From assembly GCF_964021845.1 (NCBI RefSeq), contig NZ_CAXHZC010000003.1, forward strand, positions 434,001 to 498,000: 64,000 nucleotides of DNA, in the 5' to 3' direction. Shown here piece by piece: positions 35,194 through 44,642 of the stretch. The DNA is from Arcticibacterium sp964021845. Its GTDB lineage: Bacteria; Bacteroidota; Bacteroidia; Cytophagales; Spirosomataceae. The position numbers and the translations under genes were made by a program. Position 1 is the stretch's first letter, and each line of letters begins with the position of its first letter. The notes beneath the pieces were generated by a model. That model did not search any database. It worked only from the letters and a program-made list of their open reading frames with translations, and was not told the origin of the DNA.

Positions 35194-35229
35194 TGTCCGA
35201 AAGCGAACGCTCTCGTTCGATGATGGACA
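35194..35229. promoter_or_regulatory. nested inverted repeat in a divergent promoter region
   Basis: The outer arms TGTCC/GGACA (5 bp) and inner arms CGAACG/CGTTCG (6 bp, 4-base loop) are separated on each side by exactly five unpaired bases, making a symmetric 36-bp unit. It is the only GC-rich structure in the 307-bp gap 34974-35280 between the ABC ATPase gene (minus) and the nucleoside hydrolase gene (plus). No ORF or other element is evident there. It could be an operator for a dimeric regulator or a structured leader. Confidence 0.6.
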
Positions 35230-35280
35230 AGAGAACATGGAAAAAGCATTAATTTCGAATTTAACATCAAGAACTAACAA

Positions 35281-36243
35281 ATGCCGCAAAAAATAATCAT
35301 TGACACAGACCCAGGAGTAGACGACGCCATGGCTATACAGTTTGCCCTAAACTCACCAGAATTGGAGGTGCTTGGGCTAACTACCATCTACGGTAATGTG
35401 AGTTTGGAACTGACCACTGCCAATGCCTTAACGCTTTTAGAGGTAGCTGGCAGAACAGATATTCCAGTAGCCATTGGGGCAGCAAAACCTTTGAATAGGC
35501 CTTTTGGTGGTGGTGTGGCTTTTGTTCATGGTGATGACGGGCTTGGCAATACTTTTAGGCCAAAGAGTAGTTTGAAAGCCATTGATTTGTCGGCGATAGA
35601 TTTCATAATTGAACAAGTCAAAAAATACCCGAATGAAATAACTTTAGTGCCTTTGGGGCCATTGACCAATATGGCCTTGGCTTTGCAAAAAGCTCCTGAA
35701 ATAGCAGAACTGGTAAAAGAAGTGGTAATTATGGGCGGAAATGCCTTTGTGCCAGGAAATGCTTCTCCTTCTGGCGAAGCCAATATTCTGAATGACCCTG
35801 AAGCTGCAGATTTAGTTTTTGGAGCCAACTGGCCAATGACCATGATTGGATTGGATGTAACCGAGTCTACTTTATTAACTAGCAAGGACGCCAAAGAAGT
35901 GCGAGCAGCTTCTGATTCGGAATTGAACAAGCTGGTATGTGATGCCTACGTTTTCTATGAAAACTTTAATACCACCAATAACAAAATTGACGGCTCCTTT
36001 CTACATGACCCATCTGTTTTAGCCTATTTGGTAAACCCTACTATTTTCTCAGGTGGAAAATACCCGCTAAGAGTTGAAACTCAAGATGGGCTTAGCTTAG
36101 GCAAAACGTGGCCTTTTATAGGCGATGATGACGTTTTAACAAGGCCTGCCTCAGCACCATGGCGAGGGAGACCTGCTGTTAATGTTATGCTGGAAGTAGA
36201 TAATGAGCGACTGGTAAAGCTTGTAATGAGTAGGTTGAGGTAA
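35281..36243 (+). CDS. nucleoside hydrolase (IunH family), 320 aa
   Basis: Cleaves the N-glycosidic bond of ribonucleosides to free base and ribose in salvage. The calcium-binding start 'IIIDTDPGVDDAMAIQFAL' is diagnostic; 'ALTLLEVAGRTDIPVAIGAAKPL', 'LVPLGPLTNMALAL', 'VVIMGGNAF' and 'GEANILNDPEAADLVF' follow in order, and 'HDPSVLAYLVNPTIF' carries the C-terminal metal-binding Asp. It has no signal peptide, so it is cytoplasmic. It is monocistronic, with a nested palindrome 52-87 bp upstream. Base preference cannot be assigned. Confidence 0.93.
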   Translation: MPQKIIIDTDPGVDDAMAIQFALNSPELEVLGLTTIYGNVSLELTTANALTLLEVAGRTDIPVAIGAAKPLNRPFGGGVAFVHGDDGLGNTFRPKSSLKAIDLSAIDFIIEQVKKYPNEITLVPLGPLTNMALALQKAPEIAELVKEVVIMGGNAFVPGNASPSGEANILNDPEAADLVFGANWPMTMIGLDVTESTLLTSKDAKEVRAASDSELNKLVCDAYVFYENFNTTNNKIDGSFLHDPSVLAYLVNPTIFSGGKYPLRVETQDGLSLGKTWPFIGDDDVLTRPASAPWRGRPAVNVMLEVDNERLVKLVMSRLR

Positions 36244-36251
36244 AATCTTTC

Positions 36252-39200
36252 TTAATTTTCACATTCAGAGCCAATATTGGCCTGAAATACTACGTCATTT
36301 TGAGTTTCAAAACCGGGTGTTAGAAGAACGGAATGCACCGCTTTGTACTCTACCTTTGATGGAGCGTTTATGAAACTTTCTCCTTCAATATACCTCGCCA
36401 ACTTAGTAGTGCTCGCTGGTACCAAATCCTCTACAATCAAGGTTTTCTTGTCCTGATTTTCATAAGCTCCTATATCTGATTTGTCTGCTACCACGCGTTC
36501 CTGATTTGACAAGTCTAAACTTGTGGTGAACTCGTTTGTCCCTTTGTCAATCAATGCAGAACAGTATTTTAGTTGTAAGCCGTCATCGGCCGTACCAAAA
36601 ATATTATCTGGGCCATCATAATCTGTACTTACAAAAGACGGGGCAACATCAACATTTGCTATTCCAGTTCGTCCTCCCTGAATATTCGAGTAATCTACTT
36701 CCATAGAACCTAGCATCTGGTAAATGCCAAAACCTTGATTATCATAGCATATTGAATTGGAGAACTGACCTCCATTACTATGAATAATAGCCCCGTTTAT
36801 CGCTGCATAATTTTTAGTGATGGTTGAGTTGACATAATTAGGGTCACCCTGGTAATTATATATGGCTCCACCTTTAGTAGAGGCGTTTTCAATAAAGAGT
36901 GTATTATAAAGGGTGGTAGGAGTAAAGTTGGTATAAATACCACCGCCATAAGTAAGTGACCTGTTTCCATAAAAAACGCAATTATAAACCGTGGCATAAC
37001 TGACTTCAATAGTTAAACCGCCCCCTTGAACACCTGAATAGTTTTTAACCATATTGACACCGTCAAGCGTAGGTACTCCCGCATGTAAATAAACACCTCC
37101 GCCGCTATTTGATGCGGAATTGTTCTCATAAGTCATGTTTCTACTTACCACACTAGAAGATGCTGAAATCAAACCTCCCCCATTTGATTGGTGTATGTCT
37201 TGCCCTTCTACTATGATTCTTCCGCTTCCGTTGGCATTTCCTCCTTTAACTTTTACACCATCTAAGGTGGTGAAAAAATCATCATTAACGGAGAGTACTA
37301 CGTGGTAAGCATTCTCTTCGTTATTGTTCATTCGTAAGTTGTATAGCTCGCCAGTTACATTATCGTCATTGTTAAAATCACCACTTAAAATAGTTGGATG
37401 TAGATTCCAGTTTCTTGAAAAAATGTCGGTCTCGTTACCAGTAAAACCTCCAAATATTTTGAGACCATCATGTAGGTAGAAGGTTTTATCTCTTGGGTCT
37501 GTTGGGTTTTCTTCGCCATAAGGACTTTTGCTTGGGGTGTATGTACCTTCTGCTACCCATACATTTACAGGGCATCCTATTTCTAGGGCAGGTTGTAAAT
37601 CTAGAAATGCGTTTTCCCAATCTCGCCCAGATGCGGTGCCAGGGGTAGCTGATTTATTTACATAGGCGGTGTCTTTCTTTGTGGTGACTAAGGCGTATAA
37701 GGCGTTGTCCTCATATTGTAAAACCACGTCTACACAAAAAGAATAAGGTATAGTGACGTTTGCAAACTCCCCTGTATGGCCATTGTATCCCATAATTAAA
37801 TACTGTCCAGCAGCTGGAATTTCAGGAAACGAAAGATTCAATTTTGCATTTTCAATTTTTGCATTTCCGGTGGTCACTATTTGGTCGGCAAAAGCACCTA
37901 TTCCACAGTTATAAGTAGCCAAACCCATTTCAAAAGGATAGTCATTTCCTGACCTGTATTTTTTGGTAGTGAAATTAAGACGACTCCCTAAGCTGGGTCC
38001 AGGAGCAATTTCGCTGTTTTCAAAATTCGAAAAGGCTCCTGATAGATTTCCACTTCCTCTTAAAGTGCCGTAATTATCTAATGTATTGCTGCTTAGTGTT
38101 CCGTAAACGTCGAGCGTCCCCCTATTAATTATCTTTTGAGCAGAGGTTAGTTCGCTTTCTCCATATAAAGTAAGTAGTCCGTCGACTTCGTTAGTAAGCA
38201 AGGACGAAGATAATTTTCCAACTACATTTATTATCCCATGATTAGTCAAATTTGAAGAATTAAGATAGCCATTAATGGTCAGTGTGACTCCTTCTGGAAT
38301 AAGCCATGGAGTCTTAGAAACGAATGCGGGTTCATTGATGGCGATATAGCTGCCAGGTTCTAAATATGCAGAATCTGGCATCGCGGTAGTGCTACTAAAC
38401 GCAATTAGGCTACCGCCACTTTTGATTTCACAAATACCATTGCCACTGGTTCCAAAGTTCAAATCTCCATAGTTACTAACGACAACTCCATCAGCAATGC
38501 TTAGTTTACTAATAATTCTGAGTTCGGCACTTACTGGTACATCAAGGCTTTTATGCAAGGCAAAAGGTTTCATGACCCAAAGTTTTGAGCCAGGAGCGTA
38601 AAGTACTGTTCCATTCTCAAAAACATCCGATGAGCCTAAGAGAAAGGTGTCGTAAAGGTTAATTTCGTTGGTATTATTAAAAATCCCACGGTCTTCAAAA
38701 GTGCCAAACATGCCTATTCTGCCTAGATTATTTAAGGTGCCTACATTTGTAAAAGCACTGAAGTCATAGAGGATTCCGGTATTATTAAAGATGTTATTGT
38801 TCCAAAAAGCAAGTCTATTGCTTAAGTCTCCTGCATTTTCTACTAAACCATCATTATTTGTAGTTCCTGTATTTTCAAAAGCTCCTCCTACCGCAATAGA
38901 TAATGTGTCCGTTACTGGAATAGTCAATATCCCGTTATTAATAAAACTGGCTCCGTCAGGTATTTCTAGTTTGCTTTGTAAAACATAGTTGCTTCTAACT
39001 TCAGTTTCTACGGTACCTCCAGATTCTATTTTTAAATTTTGAATAAATGGTACAACACCAGGAGTGGTGTAAGAGTTGAATTCTGCATTTCCGCCATCGG
39101 CTACTCTAATTGAAGTATTATAAATACCTCCAGTAGATACACTTGGACTACTTAATTCAAAGTTGAGTAGCTTTCCTTTGACCACAAAATCGGTAGTTCC

Positions 39201-40481
39201 CAGTTCTATTTTACCATAGTTAGTCATACTAGCGTTAGCGGGAATCGTGTCATTGGCACCCAGATATAAGGCTGCACCTGGAGAAACAATAACGATACCC
39301 TCAGAAGACCAGTCGAAAATTCCATTTGGTAAACTGTGAGCAGGGCCGTTAAATGTAAGGCTACCTGTGCTGCTTAGATTGATTCTGCCTTTATTATCTA
39401 AGCCATTGGCATAGTTTAAGATGAGCTTTCTTCCTGCGGTTATGTTGAGAACTCCTGTTGGTGCAATCTCCAAAATAGCCCCAAGGGGCACATTTATCCC
39501 AGGCACCTTTACCACACTCGCTATTGTAATTATGGCATCACTTTCCCAGTTATAGTCTGTTGGGTCATATAAGAATGCCCCCTTGAAAATTAAATTTCCG
39601 TATGCGTTAATATTTACTTTGCCATGTGTGGCAGAAAAGCCTTCTGTAACTATTAATGCTGTGTTTTCAACAGTAAGCTTACCTCCTGAGTTGATGTTTA
39701 AGGTTCCGCCATCTAAATTTAAGAGGCCTCCAGCAGGTACTGAGAATTCTCTGCCTAGAGCTAAAGTTCTGCCTTCATAAACAGAGATGGTACCTCCTAA
39801 CCAGTTAAAGGTATTTGCCGGAATTTGGCTTTGGTTTGAAAAATAGTTGAAGTTAGAAGTAGCTCTTAATGTGACCGTCCCCGTGCCTTGAATGTTTCCA
39901 CTATATTGATTTTGAATAAGGCCACCTTCATTATTATTCAGTGTGCCTGCTACGCTAAATTCGTTGACATCATTGTATAGGTTTTTGTAATTATCAAAAA
40001 GCCCTGTATCTGCAATTGTGAATGTTTTGGCGTTAAAAACGTCTCCGTAGTTTGTCATCAAGCCTCTCAGAATAAGCCTTGATTGGTTATTAAGTACTCC
40101 TGTGGCACCAATGTTTAAAGAGCCGTATTCTTCCACAATTAATAGGGGAGAATTAATAGTTACACCTTCCACAATTGTGGGCGATTGTATCACCAGTCTT
40201 CCTTTAATTAATACGGAATTGGTGATTTTAAAACCTGTCTCATTAAGAAGAACCCTATCGCCTTCTTCAATGGTATTCCCCGGTGTGTATGGTAACCAGC
40301 ATAAGGGATTAGACCATTCAAACTCTCCAATCATTACAGGAACTCCATCAGTTCCAGGGAAAAGAGGAGGGCGGGCAATAAAATCAGTAGCACAAACCTG
40401 TACTAAAGAAACCCATACCATAGCCAAGGTCAGTAAGGTCTTCTTTACATACCAAACCTTTATAATAGTTTTTGTAAGCAT
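36252..40481 (-). CDS. giant secreted beta-helix protein with choice-of-anchor and 3-coathanger C-terminus, 1409 aa
   Basis: A very large surface or secreted protein. After an N-terminal signal (hydrophobic about 15-30, ending VCA), some 850 residues are repetitive, with short strands and Asn-, Gly- and Thr-rich turns such as 'TNYGDVFNAKTFTIAD' and 'ILNITAGRKLILNYANGL', consistent with a right-handed beta-solenoid. A 'AYVNKSATPGTASGRDWENAFLDLQPAL' segment opens a second beta-helix with POMP-like 'GGG-Y' repeats ('SGGGVYLHAG', 'YGGGIYTNFT', 'KGGAIYNYQG'). 'QERVVADKSDIGAYE' is the choice-of-anchor Q signature. The last 45 residues ('LLTPGFETQNDVVFQANI', final Cys) are the same tail type as in the esterase at 2453-4345. 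Adhesion or polysaccharide binding are possible roles. A LytTR gene lies 43 bp upstream. Confidence 0.82.
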   Translation of the reverse strand: MLTKTIIKVWYVKKTLLTLAMVWVSLVQVCATDFIARPPLFPGTDGVPVMIGEFEWSNPLCWLPYTPGNTIEEGDRVLLNETGFKITNSVLIKGRLVIQSPTIVEGVTINSPLLIVEEYGSLNIGATGVLNNQSRLILRGLMTNYGDVFNAKTFTIADTGLFDNYKNLYNDVNEFSVAGTLNNNEGGLIQNQYSGNIQGTGTVTLRATSNFNYFSNQSQIPANTFNWLGGTISVYEGRTLALGREFSVPAGGLLNLDGGTLNINSGGKLTVENTALIVTEGFSATHGKVNINAYGNLIFKGAFLYDPTDYNWESDAIITIASVVKVPGINVPLGAILEIAPTGVLNITAGRKLILNYANGLDNKGRINLSSTGSLTFNGPAHSLPNGIFDWSSEGIVIVSPGAALYLGANDTIPANASMTNYGKIELGTTDFVVKGKLLNFELSSPSVSTGGIYNTSIRVADGGNAEFNSYTTPGVVPFIQNLKIESGGTVETEVRSNYVLQSKLEIPDGASFINNGILTIPVTDTLSIAVGGAFENTGTTNNDGLVENAGDLSNRLAFWNNNIFNNTGILYDFSAFTNVGTLNNLGRIGMFGTFEDRGIFNNTNEINLYDTFLLGSSDVFENGTVLYAPGSKLWVMKPFALHKSLDVPVSAELRIISKLSIADGVVVSNYGDLNFGTSGNGICEIKSGGSLIAFSSTTAMPDSAYLEPGSYIAINEPAFVSKTPWLIPEGVTLTINGYLNSSNLTNHGIINVVGKLSSSLLTNEVDGLLTLYGESELTSAQKIINRGTLDVYGTLSSNTLDNYGTLRGSGNLSGAFSNFENSEIAPGPSLGSRLNFTTKKYRSGNDYPFEMGLATYNCGIGAFADQIVTTGNAKIENAKLNLSFPEIPAAGQYLIMGYNGHTGEFANVTIPYSFCVDVVLQYEDNALYALVTTKKDTAYVNKSATPGTASGRDWENAFLDLQPALEIGCPVNVWVAEGTYTPSKSPYGEENPTDPRDKTFYLHDGLKIFGGFTGNETDIFSRNWNLHPTILSGDFNNDDNVTGELYNLRMNNNEENAYHVVLSVNDDFFTTLDGVKVKGGNANGSGRIIVEGQDIHQSNGGGLISASSSVVSRNMTYENNSASNSGGGVYLHAGVPTLDGVNMVKNYSGVQGGGLTIEVSYATVYNCVFYGNRSLTYGGGIYTNFTPTTLYNTLFIENASTKGGAIYNYQGDPNYVNSTITKNYAAINGAIIHSNGGQFSNSICYDNQGFGIYQMLGSMEVDYSNIQGGRTGIANVDVAPSFVSTDYDGPDNIFGTADDGLQLKYCSALIDKGTNEFTTSLDLSNQERVVADKSDIGAYENQDKKTLIVEDLVPASTTKLARYIEGESFINAPSKVEYKAVHSVLLTPGFETQNDVVFQANIGSECEN

Positions 40482-40524
40482 TTTTAATAGTGGTTAAAGG
40501 TTATTTACAGCAGGTCTAATTATT

Positions 40525-40836
40525 TCAGAAGGTCGCTTTTTTAACCGTTTGGAGCCTTCTTCTAGAAATTAGAACTTCACGCCCGTTTTTTAAAACGGCG
40601 TAAGAGGAACTTGTCTGTTTACGTATTCCTTTTACAAAATTCCTTTGAACCAGAAATGACCGGCTCAAACGAATGAAATCATTGTTGTGTAAATGTCTTT
40701 CGTAGTGTTTTAGTGTGTAGGCTGAAGTAAGCTTGTTTCCGTCTTCCAGATGGAAAACGGAATAATTCTGCTCTGCCTTAATATAAAGAATTGAATTCTC
40801 ATCGGCAATCTCTTTAAGTATTTTAGGAGAATTCAT
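40525..40836 (-). CDS. stand-alone LytTR DNA-binding protein, 103 aa
   Basis: It consists of only a LytTR domain: 'ENSILYIKAEQNYSVFHLEDGNKLTSAYTLKHYERHLHNNDFIRLSRSFLVQRNFVKGIRKQTSSSYAVLKNGREVLISRRRL'. There is no receiver domain, so it cannot be phosphorylated like a normal response regulator. It is 43 bp upstream of the giant beta-helix gene, on the same strand, and 145 bp downstream of the LytTR response regulator. It may directly control the giant gene or act with the upstream two-component system. Confidence 0.88.
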   Translation of the reverse strand: MNSPKILKEIADENSILYIKAEQNYSVFHLEDGNKLTSAYTLKHYERHLHNNDFIRLSRSFLVQRNFVKGIRKQTSSSYAVLKNGREVLISRRRLQTVKKATF

Positions 40837-40981
40837 GGCTATAAAGTTTGAGATATAAACTTAGCCGAAACCAAATGGGTCGTAAAAAAAAAGGGTTGAA
40901 ATACCTTCCAGTTGGTCTGAAATGGGCTGGAGCAGTGATGAAATATAGCGGTGTGTTCAGGTAATTACTGTTCATAACCAA

Positions 40982-41710
40982 CTACATAACCTCTATTCTC
41001 TTGACTAGCTCTTCTGCATAGGTTTTAGTAATTGGTATTTCAGAATCTAGAATGGTAACCGCGGTAGGTTCCAGTTTTGTCATGTAATCTAGATTGACGG
41101 CGTACGATTTATGCGTACGGAAGAAGTTTGGCCTATTTACTTTTTCTAGAAAATGACTCAGGCTCATTCTTATGAGCTCCTTTTTTTCTGCCAAATGGAT
41201 TTCTATATAATTTCCATCCGCTTTAAGCCAGAGAATATCACCTACGGGAAGTTTTGTATATCTATATTTTTCTTTGACAAAAAGAGCATCTTTTATAACC
41301 AACCCTTCCGTTTCTGGTTTTTCGGATTCCAATTTCTTTTCGCCTGATATTTTTAAAAGAGCCAGTTCTATAGCCGTAAAAAGTTGTTCTTTCTTAAATG
41401 GTTTTACGAGGTAATTTGTGGGGTTTACTTCATTTGCTCTTTGAATGGTGGGGCCATCAGAGTAGGAAGTAGTAAAGATAAATGGAACGTTAAATTTTTC
41501 ATTTATCACCTTGGCTAAGTCAATTCCATCTTTTTTACCTCCTAGGTTCACATCTAGCAGAATTAAGTCTGGAGTTTCTTCCTCTAGTCGTTCCAAGGCT
41601 TCATCATAATCCATGGCCGATTCCATTACATTATAGCCCATCGCTTCCAGCATGCCTTCCATGTCTGCCGCAATAATCCCCTCATCTTCTACCAGTAAAA
41701 TTTTTATCAT
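40982..41710 (-). CDS. LytTR-family response regulator, 242 aa
   Basis: A receiver domain (residues 1-120) with phosphoacceptor Asp53 (LILLDVNLGG), acidic pair at the N-terminus (VEDE) and conserved Lys in 'YLVKPFKKEQ', followed by a LytTR domain (about 145-242, 'LWLKADGNYIEIHLAEKKELIRMSLSHFLEKVNRPNFFRTHKSYAVNL'). It starts 6 bp after the histidine kinase gene stop, so the pair is an operon. It probably controls surface or secreted proteins; the giant beta-helix gene downstream is a candidate. Confidence 0.93.
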   Translation of the reverse strand: MIKILLVEDEGIIAADMEGMLEAMGYNVMESAMDYDEALERLEEETPDLILLDVNLGGKKDGIDLAKVINEKFNVPFIFTTSYSDGPTIQRANEVNPTNYLVKPFKKEQLFTAIELALLKISGEKKLESEKPETEGLVIKDALFVKEKYRYTKLPVGDILWLKADGNYIEIHLAEKKELIRMSLSHFLEKVNRPNFFRTHKSYAVNLDYMTKLEPTAVTILDSEIPITKTYAEELVKRIEVM

Positions 41711-41716
41711 ATCCGT

Positions 41717-43645
41717 TTAGCTCTGAGCTTGATAAGCTCTAATGTCTTTAAAAAACACGGTAAAATTAGCCCCATTATCACTACCTGAAGAAAACTTCCC
41801 TCGAAGCTGCTTGCTTAATATTTTCACCAATTTAAGACCTAAGGATTTACTCTTGGCTGGGTCAAAGTCCTTTGGTAAGCCTTCTCCGTCATCATTTACA
41901 TTTAGTTCGTAGTCAACTTTATTAAGGGCTTTAATTCCAACTTTTATTTTACCACTATCTCTTTTATCAAAGGCATATTTATAAGCATTGGACACTAGTT
42001 CATTCACAATCAGACCTAAAGGAATAGCCGTATCAATGTCAAACTGAATATCGCTTGCACTTACTTCTATTTCAATTTTCTTATTACTTCCTGTAAACAT
42101 ATCTGAAAGATAGTTGACCAACTCTTTCAAGTAATTTTCAATATCCACATCATTAATATGTTCACTTTGATATAGGTTCTGATGAATCAAACTCATGGCT
42201 TGTACCCTGCTTTGACCTTCCTGAATAGACGAAAGTACAGAAGGGTCATCAATGTTACTAGACTGAATATTTAGCAAGCTTGAAATGATTTGAAGGTTAT
42301 TTTTTACGCGGTGATGTATCTCTCTGAGTAAAGTTTCTTTTTCAGTTAAAGCGGCTTGAATAACGCTGTTTTTATTCTCAATTTCCGCATTCTTTATGCT
42401 CAACTCTTCTGAGGTTTTCTTTTTTAGCAAATACCTATTATAAAGCAAAAGGGCAAGGAAACTTAACAAGACTAAGCCACCAATAAAGACCCAAGTTCTA
42501 AATCGAGCCAAATCAGCTTTGCGGTTTAAACCTTCAATCTCAGCATCTTTTTTTACGGTTTCATATTTCGTTTGAAAGTCTGCTATTTGCTCTGTTTTAG
42601 AAAGATTGGTAAGCGAGTCATTAAGCTGCATCTTTTTTTCCTGATAATACAAGGCAGAGTCATAATTCATGGCCTCTTTGTTTATAGTGCTGAGATGTCC
42701 GTACGCATTCAAAACACGATGAGGCCTTTTAAGGTCATTACCTATTTGAAGCATTTTTAAGGCGTAGTCTTTCGCTTTTTTATAATCTTTTTTTGCTAGA
42801 TAGAGGTTTGATAAATTAGCATAATTATAGGAAAGGTTGTTTTGGGAATTAGACTCTTGATTTATATTAACAGCCTTATCAAGCACTTCTTTAGCCTGAT
42901 CATAATCATGTAGATGCTCTATATACACTTGGCTAATATTATTGTAAAGCTTTTGAAGGGTATTATTGTCATTTTTTAAACTTTCCAGCAATAATATAGC
43001 CTTTTGATACTTGGCGTGGGCCGAGTCCATCAATACTGGCTTATCTTGAATATAACGCAAGTCTCTTAAAATAATCCCTTGATTGTTAAGGCTTTCAATG
43101 GTAACAAATGTCAATTTTAATTCTTCAGCCTTTTGCTCAGCTTCGTTGGCTAAGTCAAGGCCCTTGATTAAATAATCGACCGTGCTTCGCTCCGCTCCAA
43201 TATGTTTATAAATGGTAGAAAGTGTGACTTTCTGAAGTAATGACTCTTCTATCATACCCAGCTTTTCATATAAGTCTATCACTTCTAAACTATAAGAAAC
43301 CGCATTTGCATAATCCGATTTGGCATGGAAGTAACCCGCCATTTTTTCTTTAGAGAGAGCAATTCCTTTCTCAAAATTGATAGCCTCTGCTATCGTCAAG
43401 GCCTTTTTGCTAAGAACAAAAACAGAGTCTCGGTTGCCTCTAATTGTTTTACTATGAGCTAAGATTTTTAAAACAGTATTGCTATCGTTTTTGGTGCTAG
43501 GGGGGTGTTGACCATATAACTGAGTAGCTAAAAAGAAGAAGCAAGTACAATACAGGTAAATGAAAGATTTCATACCCGTTGACGAGACAAAATCCTTCAT
43601 GCACGGCAACAGCAGGTTATCTATTGCGGCTGATTTTCGAGACAT
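41717..43645 (-). CDS. TPR sensor histidine kinase (HisKA_2 type), 642 aa
   Basis: A membrane histidine kinase with an exported sensor of about six TPR repeats (about residues 60-350, e.g. 'NLSYNYANLSNLYLAKKDYKKAKDYALKMLQ'). One transmembrane helix (about 384-402) and a coiled coil lead into a HisKA_2 dimerisation domain with His444/His445 in 'EIHHRVKNNLQIISSLL' and a HATPase domain ('GLIVNELVSNAYKYAF', 'DDGEGLP', 'SLGLKLVKIL'). The ATG at 43645 is the longest form; an ATG at 43573 would start directly with a signal peptide (MKSFIYLYCTCFFFLATQLYG) and may be the true start. The partner is the adjacent LytTR response regulator. The ligand is unknown. Confidence 0.9.
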   Translation of the reverse strand: MSRKSAAIDNLLLPCMKDFVSSTGMKSFIYLYCTCFFFLATQLYGQHPPSTKNDSNTVLKILAHSKTIRGNRDSVFVLSKKALTIAEAINFEKGIALSKEKMAGYFHAKSDYANAVSYSLEVIDLYEKLGMIEESLLQKVTLSTIYKHIGAERSTVDYLIKGLDLANEAEQKAEELKLTFVTIESLNNQGIILRDLRYIQDKPVLMDSAHAKYQKAILLLESLKNDNNTLQKLYNNISQVYIEHLHDYDQAKEVLDKAVNINQESNSQNNLSYNYANLSNLYLAKKDYKKAKDYALKMLQIGNDLKRPHRVLNAYGHLSTINKEAMNYDSALYYQEKKMQLNDSLTNLSKTEQIADFQTKYETVKKDAEIEGLNRKADLARFRTWVFIGGLVLLSFLALLLYNRYLLKKKTSEELSIKNAEIENKNSVIQAALTEKETLLREIHHRVKNNLQIISSLLNIQSSNIDDPSVLSSIQEGQSRVQAMSLIHQNLYQSEHINDVDIENYLKELVNYLSDMFTGSNKKIEIEVSASDIQFDIDTAIPLGLIVNELVSNAYKYAFDKRDSGKIKVGIKALNKVDYELNVNDDGEGLPKDFDPAKSKSLGLKLVKILSKQLRGKFSSGSDNGANFTVFFKDIRAYQAQS

Positions 43646-43843
43646 TTTAGTGGCTTATATTTTGGGGTTGAGTAAAAACTCTGTTTCCAAGATATGTTAT
43701 TTAAGTATATGAACAACCGTTCAATAAAAAAACTTTTAAATCAGACTCTTATATAGGTAGCCATTTATTGCCTTTGGTAAGTGTGTGAAAAAGGTGGGGC
43801 AGTTAAGAAAATCAAACTATTTAAAGGACTTGACTAAAATAAA

Positions 43844-43877
43844 AAAGCCGACTGAAGAACTCTCTTCAATCGGCTTT
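43844..43877 (-). terminator. terminator after the lipoprotein gene
   Basis: A 15-bp stem (43844-43858 with 43863-43877), loop ACTC, one G-U pair on the minus strand, followed by TTTTTTATTTT. It ends the 166-residue lipoprotein gene and isolates it from the kinase operon. Confidence 0.85.
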
Positions 43878-43897
43878 CTAATACTGTTATTTTATCC

Positions 43898-44398
43898 TTA
43901 AATTTTGCGAAGTAAATAGCCAGGAGCGTCAAAAGCGATACCGTTATCAATCATTAATTCGTCTTCACAAATTCTGATTGTTCCTGTGAAGAAATTAAAT
44001 TCACTAGTTTCAATTCCAAACTCGTCAGTTGTAATTTCTATAGAACGAAAACCATTGTCAGAAATATTATCATTGATGCTGTAAGCATTGGTAAATACGT
44101 TTTCGCCTGCATTGGTGACAAAAACACCTCCATCTTCTTTGAATTCGACCTTTAAGTTCGGTACTTCTTCGGTAGGCATCATAGTAATCATTCCTTTTAA
44201 TTGCCATGTTCCTACTATCATAGTTCTAGCATCTTCTATAGAAGGAAGGTTCTCTACTTGCTGACCTACACAATCAAACTCTTCTAAAGTTTCCGCTTCA
44301 ATGAATTCAACATCATCAATTGCTTCGCTACTGGCTACATCTTCACTTTCGCAAGCCATAAAACTTAATACACTTAATACTAATAGGATTTTTTTCAT
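43898..44398 (-). CDS. lipocalin-like lipoprotein of unknown function, 166 aa
   Basis: A predicted lipoprotein with Cys16 in 'LSFMAC', followed by an acidic linker and a region starting 'MIVGTWQLKGMITMMPTEEVPNLKVEFKEDGG' that resembles the opening of lipocalin-like (DUF4488/Lipocalin_4-type) domains: 'GTW' followed by beta strands. 'CVGQQVENLPSIEDARTMIVG' and 'GTIRICEDELMIDNG' carry two further cysteines. It is monocistronic with a strong terminator. The function is unknown; it is probably anchored in the outer or inner membrane. Confidence 0.7.
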   Translation of the reverse strand: MKKILLVLSVLSFMACESEDVASSEAIDDVEFIEAETLEEFDCVGQQVENLPSIEDARTMIVGTWQLKGMITMMPTEEVPNLKVEFKEDGGVFVTNAGENVFTNAYSINDNISDNGFRSIEITTDEFGIETSEFNFFTGTIRICEDELMIDNGIAFDAPGYLLRKI

Positions 44399-44577
44399 TT
44401 TTAATAATTTACGTTTATACCCTTTATAATGCTTTAATCACGAAATTGGTTGTATTAGAATCTGAAATTTGATGGTTTTTAGTCCCAAATAGCATCAAAA
44501 CACTTTAAAATTTAATTTTACAAGTAGCCATGTAATGGCATCCTTTTTTATCATTTAACTCTCTCGAATAAATTTTA

Positions 44578-44608
44578 TTGGAAGAGCATAGCAGAAAGCT
44601 TAGTTTTG
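44578..44608 (+). promoter_or_regulatory. promoter of the mannose-1-phosphate guanylyltransferase gene
   Basis: A TTG (44578-44580) and a TAGTTTTG box (44601-44608) are spaced by 20 nt, matching the Bacteroidota -33/-7 pattern. The leader to the ATG at 44643 is about 30 nt. Confidence 0.6.
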
Positions 44609-44642
44609 TAAACAGCTCAAACTATTCACCATAGATAATAAC

